DNA of 64,000 bases, taken from contig PEAD01000009.1 of the NCBI GenBank assembly GCA_002753335.1, forward strand, positions 1 to 64,000. Direction: 5' to 3'. The position numbers and the translations under genes were made by a program. This stretch comes from Nitrospirae bacterium MYbin3 (GTDB taxonomy: Bacteria > Nitrospirota > Thermodesulfovibrionia > Thermodesulfovibrionales > Dissulfurispiraceae). The notes under the pieces are model-generated. The model searched no databases and was not told the origin of the DNA. It saw nothing but the letters and a program-made list of their open reading frames with translations. This document shows, piece after piece, positions 10,034 to 18,685 of this stretch (position 1 is its first letter; every line of letters starts with the position of its first letter).

Positions 10034-10249
10034 ATGGAAAATCTTATCAGTATTAAGGCGTTGTTTTCTTCGGTTGTATTTTCTTTTTTAGGACTCGTGA
10101 TGCTCGGCTTGGCATTTTTCATATTTGACAAGCTTACGCCGGGAGACCTGTGGTGTGAAATACTCGAAAAACAGAACATGGCCGCAGCCATTGTGGTGGC
10201 GGCATTGACCATCGGAATTTCTATTATAGTGGGGCTGGCTATTCACTAA
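10034..10249 (+). CDS. DUF350 (YjfL/UPF0719) family membrane protein, single repeat
   Basis: 71 aa with AGGAGG about 5 nt before the ATG. Two transmembrane helices (about 8-30 and 48-70) flank the DUF350 signature around DKLTPGDLW and EKQNMAAAIV. Typical YjfL proteins contain two such repeats (about 130 aa); this has one, so it may act as a homodimer. Function unknown, but DUF350 genes recur next to DUF4178 and spermidine-synthase-like genes, as here. Confidence 0.85.
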   Translation: MENLISIKALFSSVVFSFLGLVMLGLAFFIFDKLTPGDLWCEILEKQNMAAAIVVAALTIGISIIVGLAIH

Positions 10250-10265
10250 AAGACGCTCATTCTTT

Positions 10266-11765
10266 ATGGCTTATGCCCTACTCTTTTCTGTCTTCATAAT
10301 CTCCACCTGCGGTCTGGTGTATGAACTGACCGCAGGCGCGCTTGCAAGCTATCTTTTAGGCGACTCTATCACCCAATTCTCAATCATAATCGGCATATAC
10401 CTCTCTGCTATGGGATTGGGGTCATATCTGTCAAAGTATATAGTCAAGAATCTTATTCCGGTCTTTATCAAGATTGAACTACTGATCGGACTTGTAGGCG
10501 GATGTTCCGCAGCTCTGCTGTTCACGGTATTTGAGATGGCGGTTCATTTCAGGCCGGTGCTCTATTCATTAATCTCTGTAACCGGTGTGCTCGTTGGAGT
10601 TGAGATACCTCTAATAATGCGTGTTCTGAAAAACAGGTTCGAATTTAAAGACCTCGTATCGAAGGTGTTCACATTCGATTATATAGGGGCGCTGTTCGCC
10701 TCTCTTCTTTTTCCGATCTTGCTTGTGCCTCATCTCGGCCTTATACGGTCATCTTTCATGTTCGGCATAATAAATGTACTGGTAGCACTGTGGGCTACTT
10801 ATCTTTTTAAAGAAGAAACAGCACGACATAAAGAGCTTGCTTCAGCAAGTTTTATACTGCTCGCGCTGCTCGGTACGGGGTTCGTATATTCAGACAATAT
10901 CCTGCATTTTGCCGAAACATTAAATTACAAAGGAAGCATCATTTATGCCCGCTCAACACCATACCAGCGCGTAGTTCTTGCGCGGGAAGGCGACAGTCTG
11001 CAGATGTTTATAAACGGCAACCTGCAATTCAACTCCCGCGATGAATACCGGTATCATGAAGCACTAGTGCATCCGGGGCTTCAATCGCTCAAAATGCCCA
11101 AGCAAGTCCTCGTGCTTGGCGGCGGAGATGGACTTGCGGTCAGAGAAATTCTTAAATATGATCCGGTGCAATCGGTGACAGTTGTTGACCTAGACCCTGA
11201 CATTACAGGACTGTTCAAGAACAACGAGCTGCTGGTAAAGCTCAACAACAACTCATTGAACTCTCCTAAAGTTAATGTTATCAATGCCGACGCTTTTGTA
11301 TGGATGAGAGACAACAACAACAAAAGGTTCGATTTTATTGCGGTCGATTTTCCTGACCCCTCCAACTTCTCTCTAGGCAAGCTTTATACCAACACCTTCT
11401 ACAGGCTTCTTTACAATGCGCTGAACAACAATGGAGTTATAGTTATCCAGAGCACCTCACCGCTCGTGGCCAGAAAATCTTTCTGGTGCGTAGTCAACAC
11501 TCTACAATCAGTAGGATTTGAAACAACGCCTTACCATGCCTACCTACCATCATTTGGGGAATGGGGGTATATCATAGCCACCAAAAAAGCTTTTGCCGTT
11601 CCAAAGCAGTTCATTGAAGGACTAAGATTTATCACTCCGGAGTCTGCAAGATCGATGACTGAGTTCTCACCCGATATGGGTTATCTCAAAACCGAAATAA
11701 ACAAACTCAACAATCAGGCTCTGGTCAGATACTTTGAGGAAGAGTGGTCGCGATATGTACACTGA
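10266..11765 (+). CDS. speE: membrane-anchored polyamine aminopropyltransferase-like enzyme
   Basis: 499 aa, 16 nt after DUF350. Residues 1-215 hold about seven transmembrane helices. Residues 220-499 form a spermidine-synthase fold: YRYHEALVHP near 261-270, the SAM-type loop GGGDG at 285-289, VVDLDP after the next strand, and VDFPDPSN at the catalytic-Asp position. Soluble SpeE moves an aminopropyl group from decarboxylated SAM to putrescine; membrane-fused members are widespread and their substrate is not settled. No SAM decarboxylase gene is in the window. MTA, the expected by-product, is the substrate of mtnP at 62 kb. Confidence 0.85.
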   Translation: MAYALLFSVFIISTCGLVYELTAGALASYLLGDSITQFSIIIGIYLSAMGLGSYLSKYIVKNLIPVFIKIELLIGLVGGCSAALLFTVFEMAVHFRPVLYSLISVTGVLVGVEIPLIMRVLKNRFEFKDLVSKVFTFDYIGALFASLLFPILLVPHLGLIRSSFMFGIINVLVALWATYLFKEETARHKELASASFILLALLGTGFVYSDNILHFAETLNYKGSIIYARSTPYQRVVLAREGDSLQMFINGNLQFNSRDEYRYHEALVHPGLQSLKMPKQVLVLGGGDGLAVREILKYDPVQSVTVVDLDPDITGLFKNNELLVKLNNNSLNSPKVNVINADAFVWMRDNNNKRFDFIAVDFPDPSNFSLGKLYTNTFYRLLYNALNNNGVIVIQSTSPLVARKSFWCVVNTLQSVGFETTPYHAYLPSFGEWGYIIATKKAFAVPKQFIEGLRFITPESARSMTEFSPDMGYLKTEINKLNNQALVRYFEEEWSRYVH

Positions 11766-11805
11766 GCTTGTGAAAAAAAACGTCGTGCAGAAAACTCATA
11801 TTGAT

Positions 11806-11835
11806 TTGATAAGTTACACTTTCACATGCTATTTT
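11806..11835 (+). promoter_or_regulatory. promoter of the diguanylate cyclase gene at 11870
   Basis: TTGATA at 11806-11811, an 18-nt spacer and TATTTT at 11830-11835, preceded by TGC (extended -10). The start codon is 34 nt downstream. Confidence 0.45.
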
Positions 11836-11869
11836 ACGCCTAAGCTCAAAAAGCAACCGAGGTGATGCC

Positions 11870-12841
11870 ATGAAAAAAAATGATGCTGCAGAATGTGATT
11901 ATATTTTAAAAAGGATTCATGAAGAAATACTTCCATTGATGGATAAAGCAATCTCTGATGATAGCGTACTTTTTAATAATGATAATTTAAAAACCTGCTG
12001 GGAAGAAAAAAATTGTGATAAAGAAGTCTGCCCTGTCCATAGCAAAAATGAACACCTCCGCTGCTGGCAGATTGCCGGCACTTACTGCGGCGGAAAAGTT
12101 CAGGGCTTCTTTGCTGAAAAGTATAAGAACTGCAAGGCGTGTGATATTTATACAGCAGCCTGCCCTACCGTAGTTGAGGAATTAGGTGAAGGCCTTAATA
12201 ATCTGCTATTTTTAATACGCAAGCAAAAAAGGTACAACGCAAAGCAGTTGGAAGAAATAAACCACCTGAACAATGAACTGTCTTCAGCCATAGAGAACCT
12301 CGATACAAAAAACAGAGCGATACAGGAGATGGTAATAACCGACAAGCTCACAGGATTGTATAATCGCAACTACCTTTTCACTGTTTTGGAAGATGAAATA
12401 TCACGCTGTCAACGATACAACACAACTTTCTCTATTTTCATGATAGATATAGATGACTTTAAAAGAGTGAACGATGAGTTCGGCCATTTGGTAGGAGATA
12501 AACTGCTGGCCTCATTGGGCGACGTGGTTAAAAAAGTGATCCGCAATACCGACCGTCCATTCAGATATGGAGGAGAAGAATTTGTAATTATCCTGCCTGA
12601 AACAGAACCCAGCATAGCAATAATAATAGCAAACAGAATAAGAACAGCATTTGAAGCTACTATCATAGAAATTGATGATGGTTCAGGCAAGAAAAATATT
12701 TCTAGGACATTAAGCCTTGGTGTTGCATTCTACAAAAAAGGAGCAACTTCTCAAGAGCTGTTAAAACAGGCTGATACAGCAATGTACACAGCAAAAGCCG
12801 AAGGTAAAAACAAAGTAATAAGATTTGATTTTCTAGACTGA
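11870..12841 (+). CDS. diguanylate cyclase with N-terminal Cys-rich sensor module
   Basis: 323 aa, start preceded by GAGGTGATGCC. Residues 40-105 carry a cysteine-rich module (CWEEKNCDKEVC, then RCWQIAGTYCGG, then CKACDIY) of a type often attached to signalling proteins in Nitrospirota and Deltaproteobacteria, plausibly a metal or redox sensor. A short coiled coil (about 115-150) links to a GGDEF domain with GGEEF at 234-238 and an intact RxxD inhibitory site (RNTD, 225-228). So it should make c-di-GMP and be product-inhibited. No transmembrane segment. Monocistronic, convergent with the small Cys-rich gene. Confidence 0.9.
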   Translation: MKKNDAAECDYILKRIHEEILPLMDKAISDDSVLFNNDNLKTCWEEKNCDKEVCPVHSKNEHLRCWQIAGTYCGGKVQGFFAEKYKNCKACDIYTAACPTVVEELGEGLNNLLFLIRKQKRYNAKQLEEINHLNNELSSAIENLDTKNRAIQEMVITDKLTGLYNRNYLFTVLEDEISRCQRYNTTFSIFMIDIDDFKRVNDEFGHLVGDKLLASLGDVVKKVIRNTDRPFRYGGEEFVIILPETEPSIAIIIANRIRTAFEATIIEIDDGSGKKNISRTLSLGVAFYKKGATSQELLKQADTAMYTAKAEGKNKVIRFDFLD

Positions 12842-12859
12842 CAATCAGAATCAGCAGTT

Positions 12860-13231
12860 TCAGAAAGTCTTCAATCTGATGTGAGAACAGGCCTTTGCTT
12901 TATTAAAAAGTATTTTCTGCATCTTGCTGCGATTCTCCTTGCTGTCATGCAATAAAATCTTGCTTTCTGTAACCACCTCTTCCCAATCTCTGTATTGAAG
13001 AACATTCGTTCTGACTATCTGGGCGCAAAAGCGACCGTTCTTGCAATAATAGGTCAAGGGTTCGGAATATAATCCGGTATCAAATTTGCCATATCTGCCG
13101 ATACCAGAATCATACTTGGCCTCTTTGATGACACAATGATAGCAATCCTCGCACGTAGGGCGCATAGCCTCCTGCGACAATTCATCGTCTTTATCTTTCT
13201 TGCGTAGAAGTTTTTTTATTTTCTTAAGCAT
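12860..13231 (-). CDS. small cysteine-containing hypothetical protein
   Basis: 123 aa; no family recognised. A highly charged N-terminus (MLKKIKKLLRKKDKDDELSQ) is followed by CEDCYHC, a middle region with YYCKNGRFC, and a last Cys near CSHIR, a pattern compatible with metal or cluster binding. It lies 18 nt downstream of the WD40-caspase gene on the same strand, so co-transcription is likely. It is cytoplasmic by composition, unlike the exported caspase protein. Similar CxxCxxC modules accompany signalling proteins in related genomes, but that link is inference. Confidence 0.6.
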   Translation of the reverse strand: MLKKIKKLLRKKDKDDELSQEAMRPTCEDCYHCVIKEAKYDSGIGRYGKFDTGLYSEPLTYYCKNGRFCAQIVRTNVLQYRDWEEVVTESKILLHDSKENRSKMQKILFNKAKACSHIRLKTF

Positions 13232-13249
13232 GCGATTATATTTTTCTGC

Positions 13250-16156
13250 CTACTTCTTAACCGCTATAGGAAAGTCAGGCACTGTATTAGGCTTTGTGGT
13301 TGTCGGTGTCTGCTTGCCTCCTGTAAGCTCCTTTACTCTTTCTGCTATATAAGCATCCAAGGTGTTGACCGTAATCTTGCCTTTGCCCATGAGGTCCGCC
13401 TTGCCGCTGACCCCCTCAACAAGGGCTTTGGTGAAAGCGCCATTGTTCCATTTGTCATTTTCGAGAGAGTATTGCTTGCCTGTTGATGATGCAAATACCA
13501 CCGCCCCGTTTTCTGCGCTTGATAGTTCATTGACCACCGCAGTTATGTCGGTTCCGCCGCGTCTTGAGCCCATAACATTTCCTGAATGGCATGTGTCAAC
13601 AAAAAGCACAGTCTTGCCTGCAAGCGAAGCCACTGTGTTTTTGATGTCTGAGAAGGCAACGCCTGTTCTTTTGAGTTTTTCAAGGTTTGCGTTGACCGGC
13701 AGATAATAATAAACTCCGCTTTGGTCATTAACCCCATGCCCTGCTATGAATACCATGGCAATGTCTTTGCTTGTGGTTTCTTTCTGCAGCCATTCAAGCC
13801 CATCCAGAATATCTTCTTTTGTTGCCATGCTGTCTGATAGAACCTTTGCTACCACTTCCCTGTAAAGCATACCTCTCTGCTTCTTCATAGCTTCAGCAAA
13901 ATCTTTGGCGTCTTTGGCAGGATATTTAAGCTTAAGATCCTTGTCCTGATAGGCGCTGACTCCTATTGAAAGAACATACAGTTTAGGCTGAATAATATAC
14001 TCATCTTTTTTCTTGCCTGCCCACCTAACCCTTATCGTAGAAGGCTCGCTTGCTGAGTATCTATTTTCGGCAATGAGAGATATTTCGGAATCTCTTTCGG
14101 GAACGGTTATACTTAATTCGCCAGTTTCTCCACCCTTAGGCTTCACAGTTACACCACGCTCCGAAGACACAGGCCTGCCGTCAACAAGGGCCTTTATAGA
14201 TGTAACCGGTTCACCTGAAGGCGTACGGACTGTGTACCGAATCTTCAATTCTGAAGATTGTATCGGAACATTATCCGTAGGGCTGACGATCGAGATCACA
14301 GGAGGCAATTGCTGCCGAACAGTGAGTTCCTGCTTTTTCCTGCCCGACTCTTCATTTGCCCATTTTACAGCTTCGTCCTCACTGCCGGCTTCGGTTATTT
14401 TTGCGATGATATCCGGACGATATAAGCTTGCCCTGAAACGAGAGGCAGGGAAGAAATCTGCCTCTCTGTCTTTACCCTGATTTACATGCCACCCTACAAG
14501 TTCATCAGCACCGGCAGAGGCATCGTAATAGCCTTTAGGGCTCCATGCAACCCATCGCTTCCTATCTTTATGCGGGAATAATGCGATTAGTTCCTTGCCG
14601 TCCGTCATACGATACCAGCGGATTGTTCCGTCTCCAAAAGCCGCAACAGCCATTTTTCCGTTTCCTGATATATTAACAGCCCATACCACTCCAGGGGTTG
14701 AGGTATTCCAGATTTCTGTGCCGTTTCTGTCAAAAAGGTGTAAGTACCATAATGTTCCCAAAAGAAAGCTTTCTCCTGACGGAGAGATGGCAAGACTGCA
14801 GGACCACTCGTACTGCTTTAGCTTTAAAGGTGTGCCATTAATTTTTGCATTGTAGGCGTATTTCCAATCTGATACATCAATGCCCAAGTATGAGGTTATG
14901 GGTGCTGAGAGTTCATAGTTGCTAATAGAGGATGCAGACTCTGGGGTTAAAAGACTTTCTTTCAAAGAAAAATAGGCTGGAGATTTTCCCCATACTTCAT
15001 ATCCAAACCGCACAATAGATCCATCGTACGAGACAAGGAACTCTTTCTGGCTATCTCGGTAATCGGCTATAGAGGCGGTCTTGTAGACGGTTCTTTCATC
15101 ATCCGCGTTTATAATGCCAAAAGCAGGATCGTAGGCTCCAAAAGCAATACCACCGTTTTTTAGCGGAAGAAGATGCATTATAGTACTTGTCGCCCCTTTT
15201 AGATCTTTTGGCCTGCCCCGACCTTCGTCTGGCCATTTAAGTATTGGGCATTCACCGCCTTTGCCATGCCGCCCCCCGGCATACAAAGATCTGCCGTCAT
15301 AAGACCAGGTGACACTATTGACGTTTATATTTACCCCTGATGTATCAGGAGAGTAAAGATACGAGAGGTCTTTACCTGATAGAACATCCACTTTTGTTGA
15401 ATCAGCATATCCCACAGCTATCTTGCCCCCATCATAAGAATATGAACCCGAAAAACTTACAGAAAATGGTTCTTTACCGCCTCTGCCTTTTTCCTTGGCG
15501 ATTAATTTCAGCGGTTTATTGCCTGATACCACATTATAAAGGCGAATATAACCGTCGTATGATACGGTCACAAGGCGTCCATTGCGGTCAAAATCGGCTC
15601 CGTAGATGTCGTTGCCATAATCCTTGTCTTCACCGATTAGACTGTAATCAGAAGTTTTGTAAAGACGTATGCCATTATTTACAACAAGGCAGGCAACTAG
15701 GTATCTGCCATCTTTTGAATATGCAAGATGGTCGATTGCACCGGATATACCTGTTATCCTCTGTTTAAGCCTGCCGCTTGAACGGTCAAAAAGATATATG
15801 TATGCCTTCCCTTCCCAATCCCAGCCTGTCCATCCACCTGCAGCCACAGTATTCCCATCAGGGGATATAGCCACCGCATATACTTTGCCTTCATTGCCTC
15901 CCCCAATCGGAGGCCTTAATGTTTTTATAAGCCTTCCTGTAGATACATCCCATACGCCGACTGTTTTGTCATCGGATGCGGTGACCAGATAACGGTTGTC
16001 CGCATCAATGCCTATTCGTCCTATCTTTGACGTATGCATTCCGCTTTCTATGCGAAGTATAGGCTCCGTTGGCGGCTCGGCTGCAACCAGGCATGACGCG
16101 TCAATAAAAATAAAACCAACAAGAATAAACCAGACAAATGAGCAGATATATTTCAC
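13250..16156 (-). CDS. exported WD40-repeat protein with C-terminal caspase-fold peptidase (C14)
   Basis: 968 aa from GTG 16156, with GGAGGG 6 nt upstream; an overlapping TTG at 16159 sits too close to that site. A signal peptide (about 1-27) is followed by a WD40-like propeller (about 35-560, recurring DGRYLVA, DGNTVAAGG, GKMAVAAFGDG), a beta-sandwich linker (about 630-715) and a caspase/metacaspase domain (about 735-960). Using TTG-based numbering, the catalytic dyad is His808 (IAGHGVN) and Cys857 (VDTCHSGN). Predicted periplasmic or surface protease. The target is unknown; no gasdermin-like partner is adjacent. Divergent from the HD protein gene at 16338. Confidence 0.88.
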   Translation of the reverse strand: MKYICSFVWFILVGFIFIDASCLVAAEPPTEPILRIESGMHTSKIGRIGIDADNRYLVTASDDKTVGVWDVSTGRLIKTLRPPIGGGNEGKVYAVAISPDGNTVAAGGWTGWDWEGKAYIYLFDRSSGRLKQRITGISGAIDHLAYSKDGRYLVACLVVNNGIRLYKTSDYSLIGEDKDYGNDIYGADFDRNGRLVTVSYDGYIRLYNVVSGNKPLKLIAKEKGRGGKEPFSVSFSGSYSYDGGKIAVGYADSTKVDVLSGKDLSYLYSPDTSGVNINVNSVTWSYDGRSLYAGGRHGKGGECPILKWPDEGRGRPKDLKGATSTIMHLLPLKNGGIAFGAYDPAFGIINADDERTVYKTASIADYRDSQKEFLVSYDGSIVRFGYEVWGKSPAYFSLKESLLTPESASSISNYELSAPITSYLGIDVSDWKYAYNAKINGTPLKLKQYEWSCSLAISPSGESFLLGTLWYLHLFDRNGTEIWNTSTPGVVWAVNISGNGKMAVAAFGDGTIRWYRMTDGKELIALFPHKDRKRWVAWSPKGYYDASAGADELVGWHVNQGKDREADFFPASRFRASLYRPDIIAKITEAGSEDEAVKWANEESGRKKQELTVRQQLPPVISIVSPTDNVPIQSSELKIRYTVRTPSGEPVTSIKALVDGRPVSSERGVTVKPKGGETGELSITVPERDSEISLIAENRYSASEPSTIRVRWAGKKKDEYIIQPKLYVLSIGVSAYQDKDLKLKYPAKDAKDFAEAMKKQRGMLYREVVAKVLSDSMATKEDILDGLEWLQKETTSKDIAMVFIAGHGVNDQSGVYYYLPVNANLEKLKRTGVAFSDIKNTVASLAGKTVLFVDTCHSGNVMGSRRGGTDITAVVNELSSAENGAVVFASSTGKQYSLENDKWNNGAFTKALVEGVSGKADLMGKGKITVNTLDAYIAERVKELTGGKQTPTTTKPNTVPDFPIAVKK

Positions 16157-16337
16157 CAATGTCCCTCCATGAAAACAGTAGCCTCAAACATAAACAAACA
16201 GATAAATAAACTATACAATATTTTGCAGCATATGTGGAATTCAAAGTGCGCTTTTAAGACCTGCATTGATAAGCGTCTCTTTCTCATGTTAATTTAGTTT
16301 CATTGTGATGCGCAATAAAACTGGGGAGGAATAAGTC

Positions 16338-17573
16338 TTGTCACGCATTTATAGATACGACAACAGCGAGCGCTATATTCCTATTAATCTCGACGAACTT
16401 GTAACAGGAGCACAAGTCCCTTTCGAAATATTCACCTTTGACGGCACTATATATAAATCTCTGCTCGATAAGGGTGCCACCTACAGTTACTATGTGCAAA
16501 GAATGATAGAGAATCAAGCTTTGAGCAAATTTTATATAAGACAGGGCAGCGCCCTTAATTTTGATGAATACATGCATAACGCAGCAAAACTGAAAAAGAT
16601 GCTTCTTGAGCCTGACTTTTTTAACTCGCGGTATAAAACCTTCAGAGACAAATGGTTCATTGTGGATAAACAAGTGATTAATTCAGGAATACCTTTCAAA
16701 ATACCGCTCGCTGGTCTCAGATTTCCTTTATTCGGAGAAATACCTTTCGCTATTGACAGCAACGAAGCATACAGAAATCTGCTCGACCTTAATTCTGACA
16801 TTGCGGTACGCAAACAGGATATTGATGCATATTACACATATCTAGATGCAGTACTAGATGTAGAAGATATCGAAGACCCTTTATTAAAGCTGCGGTGCCG
16901 TCGAGAAAAGCTCAATATCTGGTGCTACAGATTGTTCGAGGAGGCGCGCAACAATTCAATTTCACAAGATACTTTGCTGAAGCTCTACAAACACATAAGT
17001 ATCGTCATGACACTTATGGCAAATGATTTCAGCTATGCCGGCAAATTCCTTTTTTTTGATGTCTCGGACGTTTTCTTATGCATCCACTCCACAAATGTCT
17101 GCGTTATGTCCCTGATGTATGGACTAGCAACAAAAATGGACAATGCTTCAATCCTTAATCTGGGAATAGCCGCGATGCTCCATGATTTGGGGCGTGTTGC
17201 CATTGATGATGACATAACCGAAAATGCAACAGTTGAAATGGACCGAGAAATCTACAGGTCCCACGTAATAAAAGGCAAAGAATTACTCGACCCTCATAAA
17301 GAGGTTCCAAAAGTTGCAAAGATTGTGGCGCTGACTCATCATGAACGGCAGGATGGCAGCGGCTATGTGTCAGGCCTTGCAGGAGATGAGATTCCGCAGT
17401 TTTCGAAAATAGTATCCTTGGCAGACACCTTTGAAAACTATAGAGTGACAGACTTTAAGCATACATCCATAAAGCGCACAAAAATCATTGGCGAAATGGC
17501 GCATCAGGAACATCTCTTCGACCCTGATATGCTCAAGGAGTTCATTGGTTTTATTGCCCGAATAACGATATAG
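16338..17573 (+). CDS. HD-GYP-like phosphohydrolase protein, degenerate GYP
   Basis: 411 aa from TTG 16338, with GGGGAGGA 7 nt upstream. Residues 1-240 are an unassigned helical N-terminal region. Residues 245-405 are HD-GYP-like: HD at 282-283 (MLHDLGRVA), HH at 334-335, then DGSGYV at 339-344. The signature Pro of GYP is replaced by Val, and the following loop is shortened. Metal-binding His/Asp residues remain, so c-di-GMP hydrolysis is possible but uncertain. It stands 178 bp from the divergent WD40-caspase gene and 31 bp before yceH. Confidence 0.8.
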   Translation: MSRIYRYDNSERYIPINLDELVTGAQVPFEIFTFDGTIYKSLLDKGATYSYYVQRMIENQALSKFYIRQGSALNFDEYMHNAAKLKKMLLEPDFFNSRYKTFRDKWFIVDKQVINSGIPFKIPLAGLRFPLFGEIPFAIDSNEAYRNLLDLNSDIAVRKQDIDAYYTYLDAVLDVEDIEDPLLKLRCRREKLNIWCYRLFEEARNNSISQDTLLKLYKHISIVMTLMANDFSYAGKFLFFDVSDVFLCIHSTNVCVMSLMYGLATKMDNASILNLGIAAMLHDLGRVAIDDDITENATVEMDREIYRSHVIKGKELLDPHKEVPKVAKIVALTHHERQDGSGYVSGLAGDEIPQFSKIVSLADTFENYRVTDFKHTSIKRTKIIGEMAHQEHLFDPDMLKEFIGFIARITI

Positions 17574-17604
17574 GCATCTGTAATAAATGCATCTGGAGGC
17601 TTGA

Positions 17605-18267
17605 ATGGACTTTATGCTGAATGATATCGAGGCCCGCGTACTAGGTTGTCTTATCGAAAAAGAAAAGACAACACCGGACTATTATCCCCTTACCCTTAAT
17701 TCACTCTGCGTTGCCTGCAACCAAAAGTCCAACAGGCATCCGGTTGTAACCTATGAGGAAACCACAGTAGTTAGAGGTCTTGATGGACTAAGGGACAAGC
17801 ATCTCGCAGAAAAGGTGCATCTCGTAGACAGCAGGCTTCCAAAATATCGTCATCTCATGCAAAAAAAGCTCGAACTCTCGGAAGCTGAAACAGCTATCCT
17901 CTGTGAACTTCTTCTGCGCGGGCCGCAGACAACAGGAGAGCTACGTGGGCGCGCCGACAGAATGCATTCTTTTTCAAGTATTGATGAGGTCGAAACTGTA
18001 ATGAAAGGCTTGGAAGAACGTGATGCTCCCTTGATTATAAAGCTTCCGCGCCAGGTTGGACAAAAAGAGCGTCGGTATATACACTTGCTCTGCGGAGAGC
18101 CGCTTGATTCTGTATCTACTGCTGAACTTCCCGAAGAAGATGCAACAAAAAAAGTACGTGATGAGGGCTCAAGAATCTCGCGTCTTGAATCCGAAATCTC
18201 CCAAATTAGGGCCGACATTGATCAACTGAAAAAAACATTTGATGATTGGAGAAAACAGTTTGAATAA
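17605..18267 (+). CDS. yceH: YceH/DUF480 family protein
   Basis: 220 aa with GGAGG upstream of the ATG. Strong match to the UPF0502/YceH family: EARVLGCLIEKEKTTPDYYP, CVACNQKSNRHPV, LLLRGPQTTGELRGR. The family folds as two winged-helix domains and its role is unknown. The C-terminal 40 residues form a predicted coiled coil (SRISRLESEISQIRADIDQL). Confidence 0.93.
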   Translation: MDFMLNDIEARVLGCLIEKEKTTPDYYPLTLNSLCVACNQKSNRHPVVTYEETTVVRGLDGLRDKHLAEKVHLVDSRLPKYRHLMQKKLELSEAETAILCELLLRGPQTTGELRGRADRMHSFSSIDEVETVMKGLEERDAPLIIKLPRQVGQKERRYIHLLCGEPLDSVSTAELPEEDATKKVRDEGSRISRLESEISQIRADIDQLKKTFDDWRKQFE

Positions 18268-18285
18268 TTTACGAACAGGTAAAAC

Positions 18286-18627
18286 ATGCCGGAAGAAAAG
18301 TCAAAGCTAGTCTATTCCACAGACAGCGCTGTTCCCAGAAAAGAAAAATCGGTTGAGATAAAATTAAAGCCAACCCTGGATACTTCTCGGCAGAGCGTTA
18401 TTGTGCGGCTCGACCGCAAGGGAAGAGCCGGGAAGTCGGTCACGATAATTGAAGGCCTCCAGATTCCGGCAGATGCCAGAGAAAAACTCCTAAAGAAATT
18501 AAAGTCAGGACTTGGCACAGGCGGCACAGTCAAGGATATGACTATTGAAATTCAGGGAGATCACTGCGACGCAATCATTTCAGCATTGACAGAAATGTGC
18601 TATAAGCCTAAACGGTCAGGTGGCTGA
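18286..18627 (+). CDS. yciH: YciH/SUI1 family translation factor
   Basis: 113 aa. Residues 35-112 form an eIF1/SUI1 domain (RLDRKGRAGKSVTIIEGL, LKKLKSGLGTGGTVKD, IEIQGDH). Bacterial YciH acts on the ribosome and influences initiation fidelity and stress translation. 18 nt after yceH, so probably one transcript, closed by the hairpin at 18638. Confidence 0.93.
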   Translation: MPEEKSKLVYSTDSAVPRKEKSVEIKLKPTLDTSRQSVIVRLDRKGRAGKSVTIIEGLQIPADAREKLLKKLKSGLGTGGTVKDMTIEIQGDHCDAIISALTEMCYKPKRSGG

Positions 18628-18637
18628 GAGATAAAAA

Positions 18638-18662
18638 AAAGGGAGCGCAATGCGCTCCCTTT
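18638..18662. terminator. bidirectional intrinsic terminator between yciH and the CODH operon
   Basis: AAAGGGAGCGC pairs with GCGCTCCCTTT. On the minus strand the stem is followed by eight or nine T, a strong terminator for acsB-cooS transcripts. On the plus strand the T run is only three, so it is weaker for yciH. Confidence 0.85.
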
Positions 18663-18685
18663 AAAACGGTTTGGAATCCGCTGTT

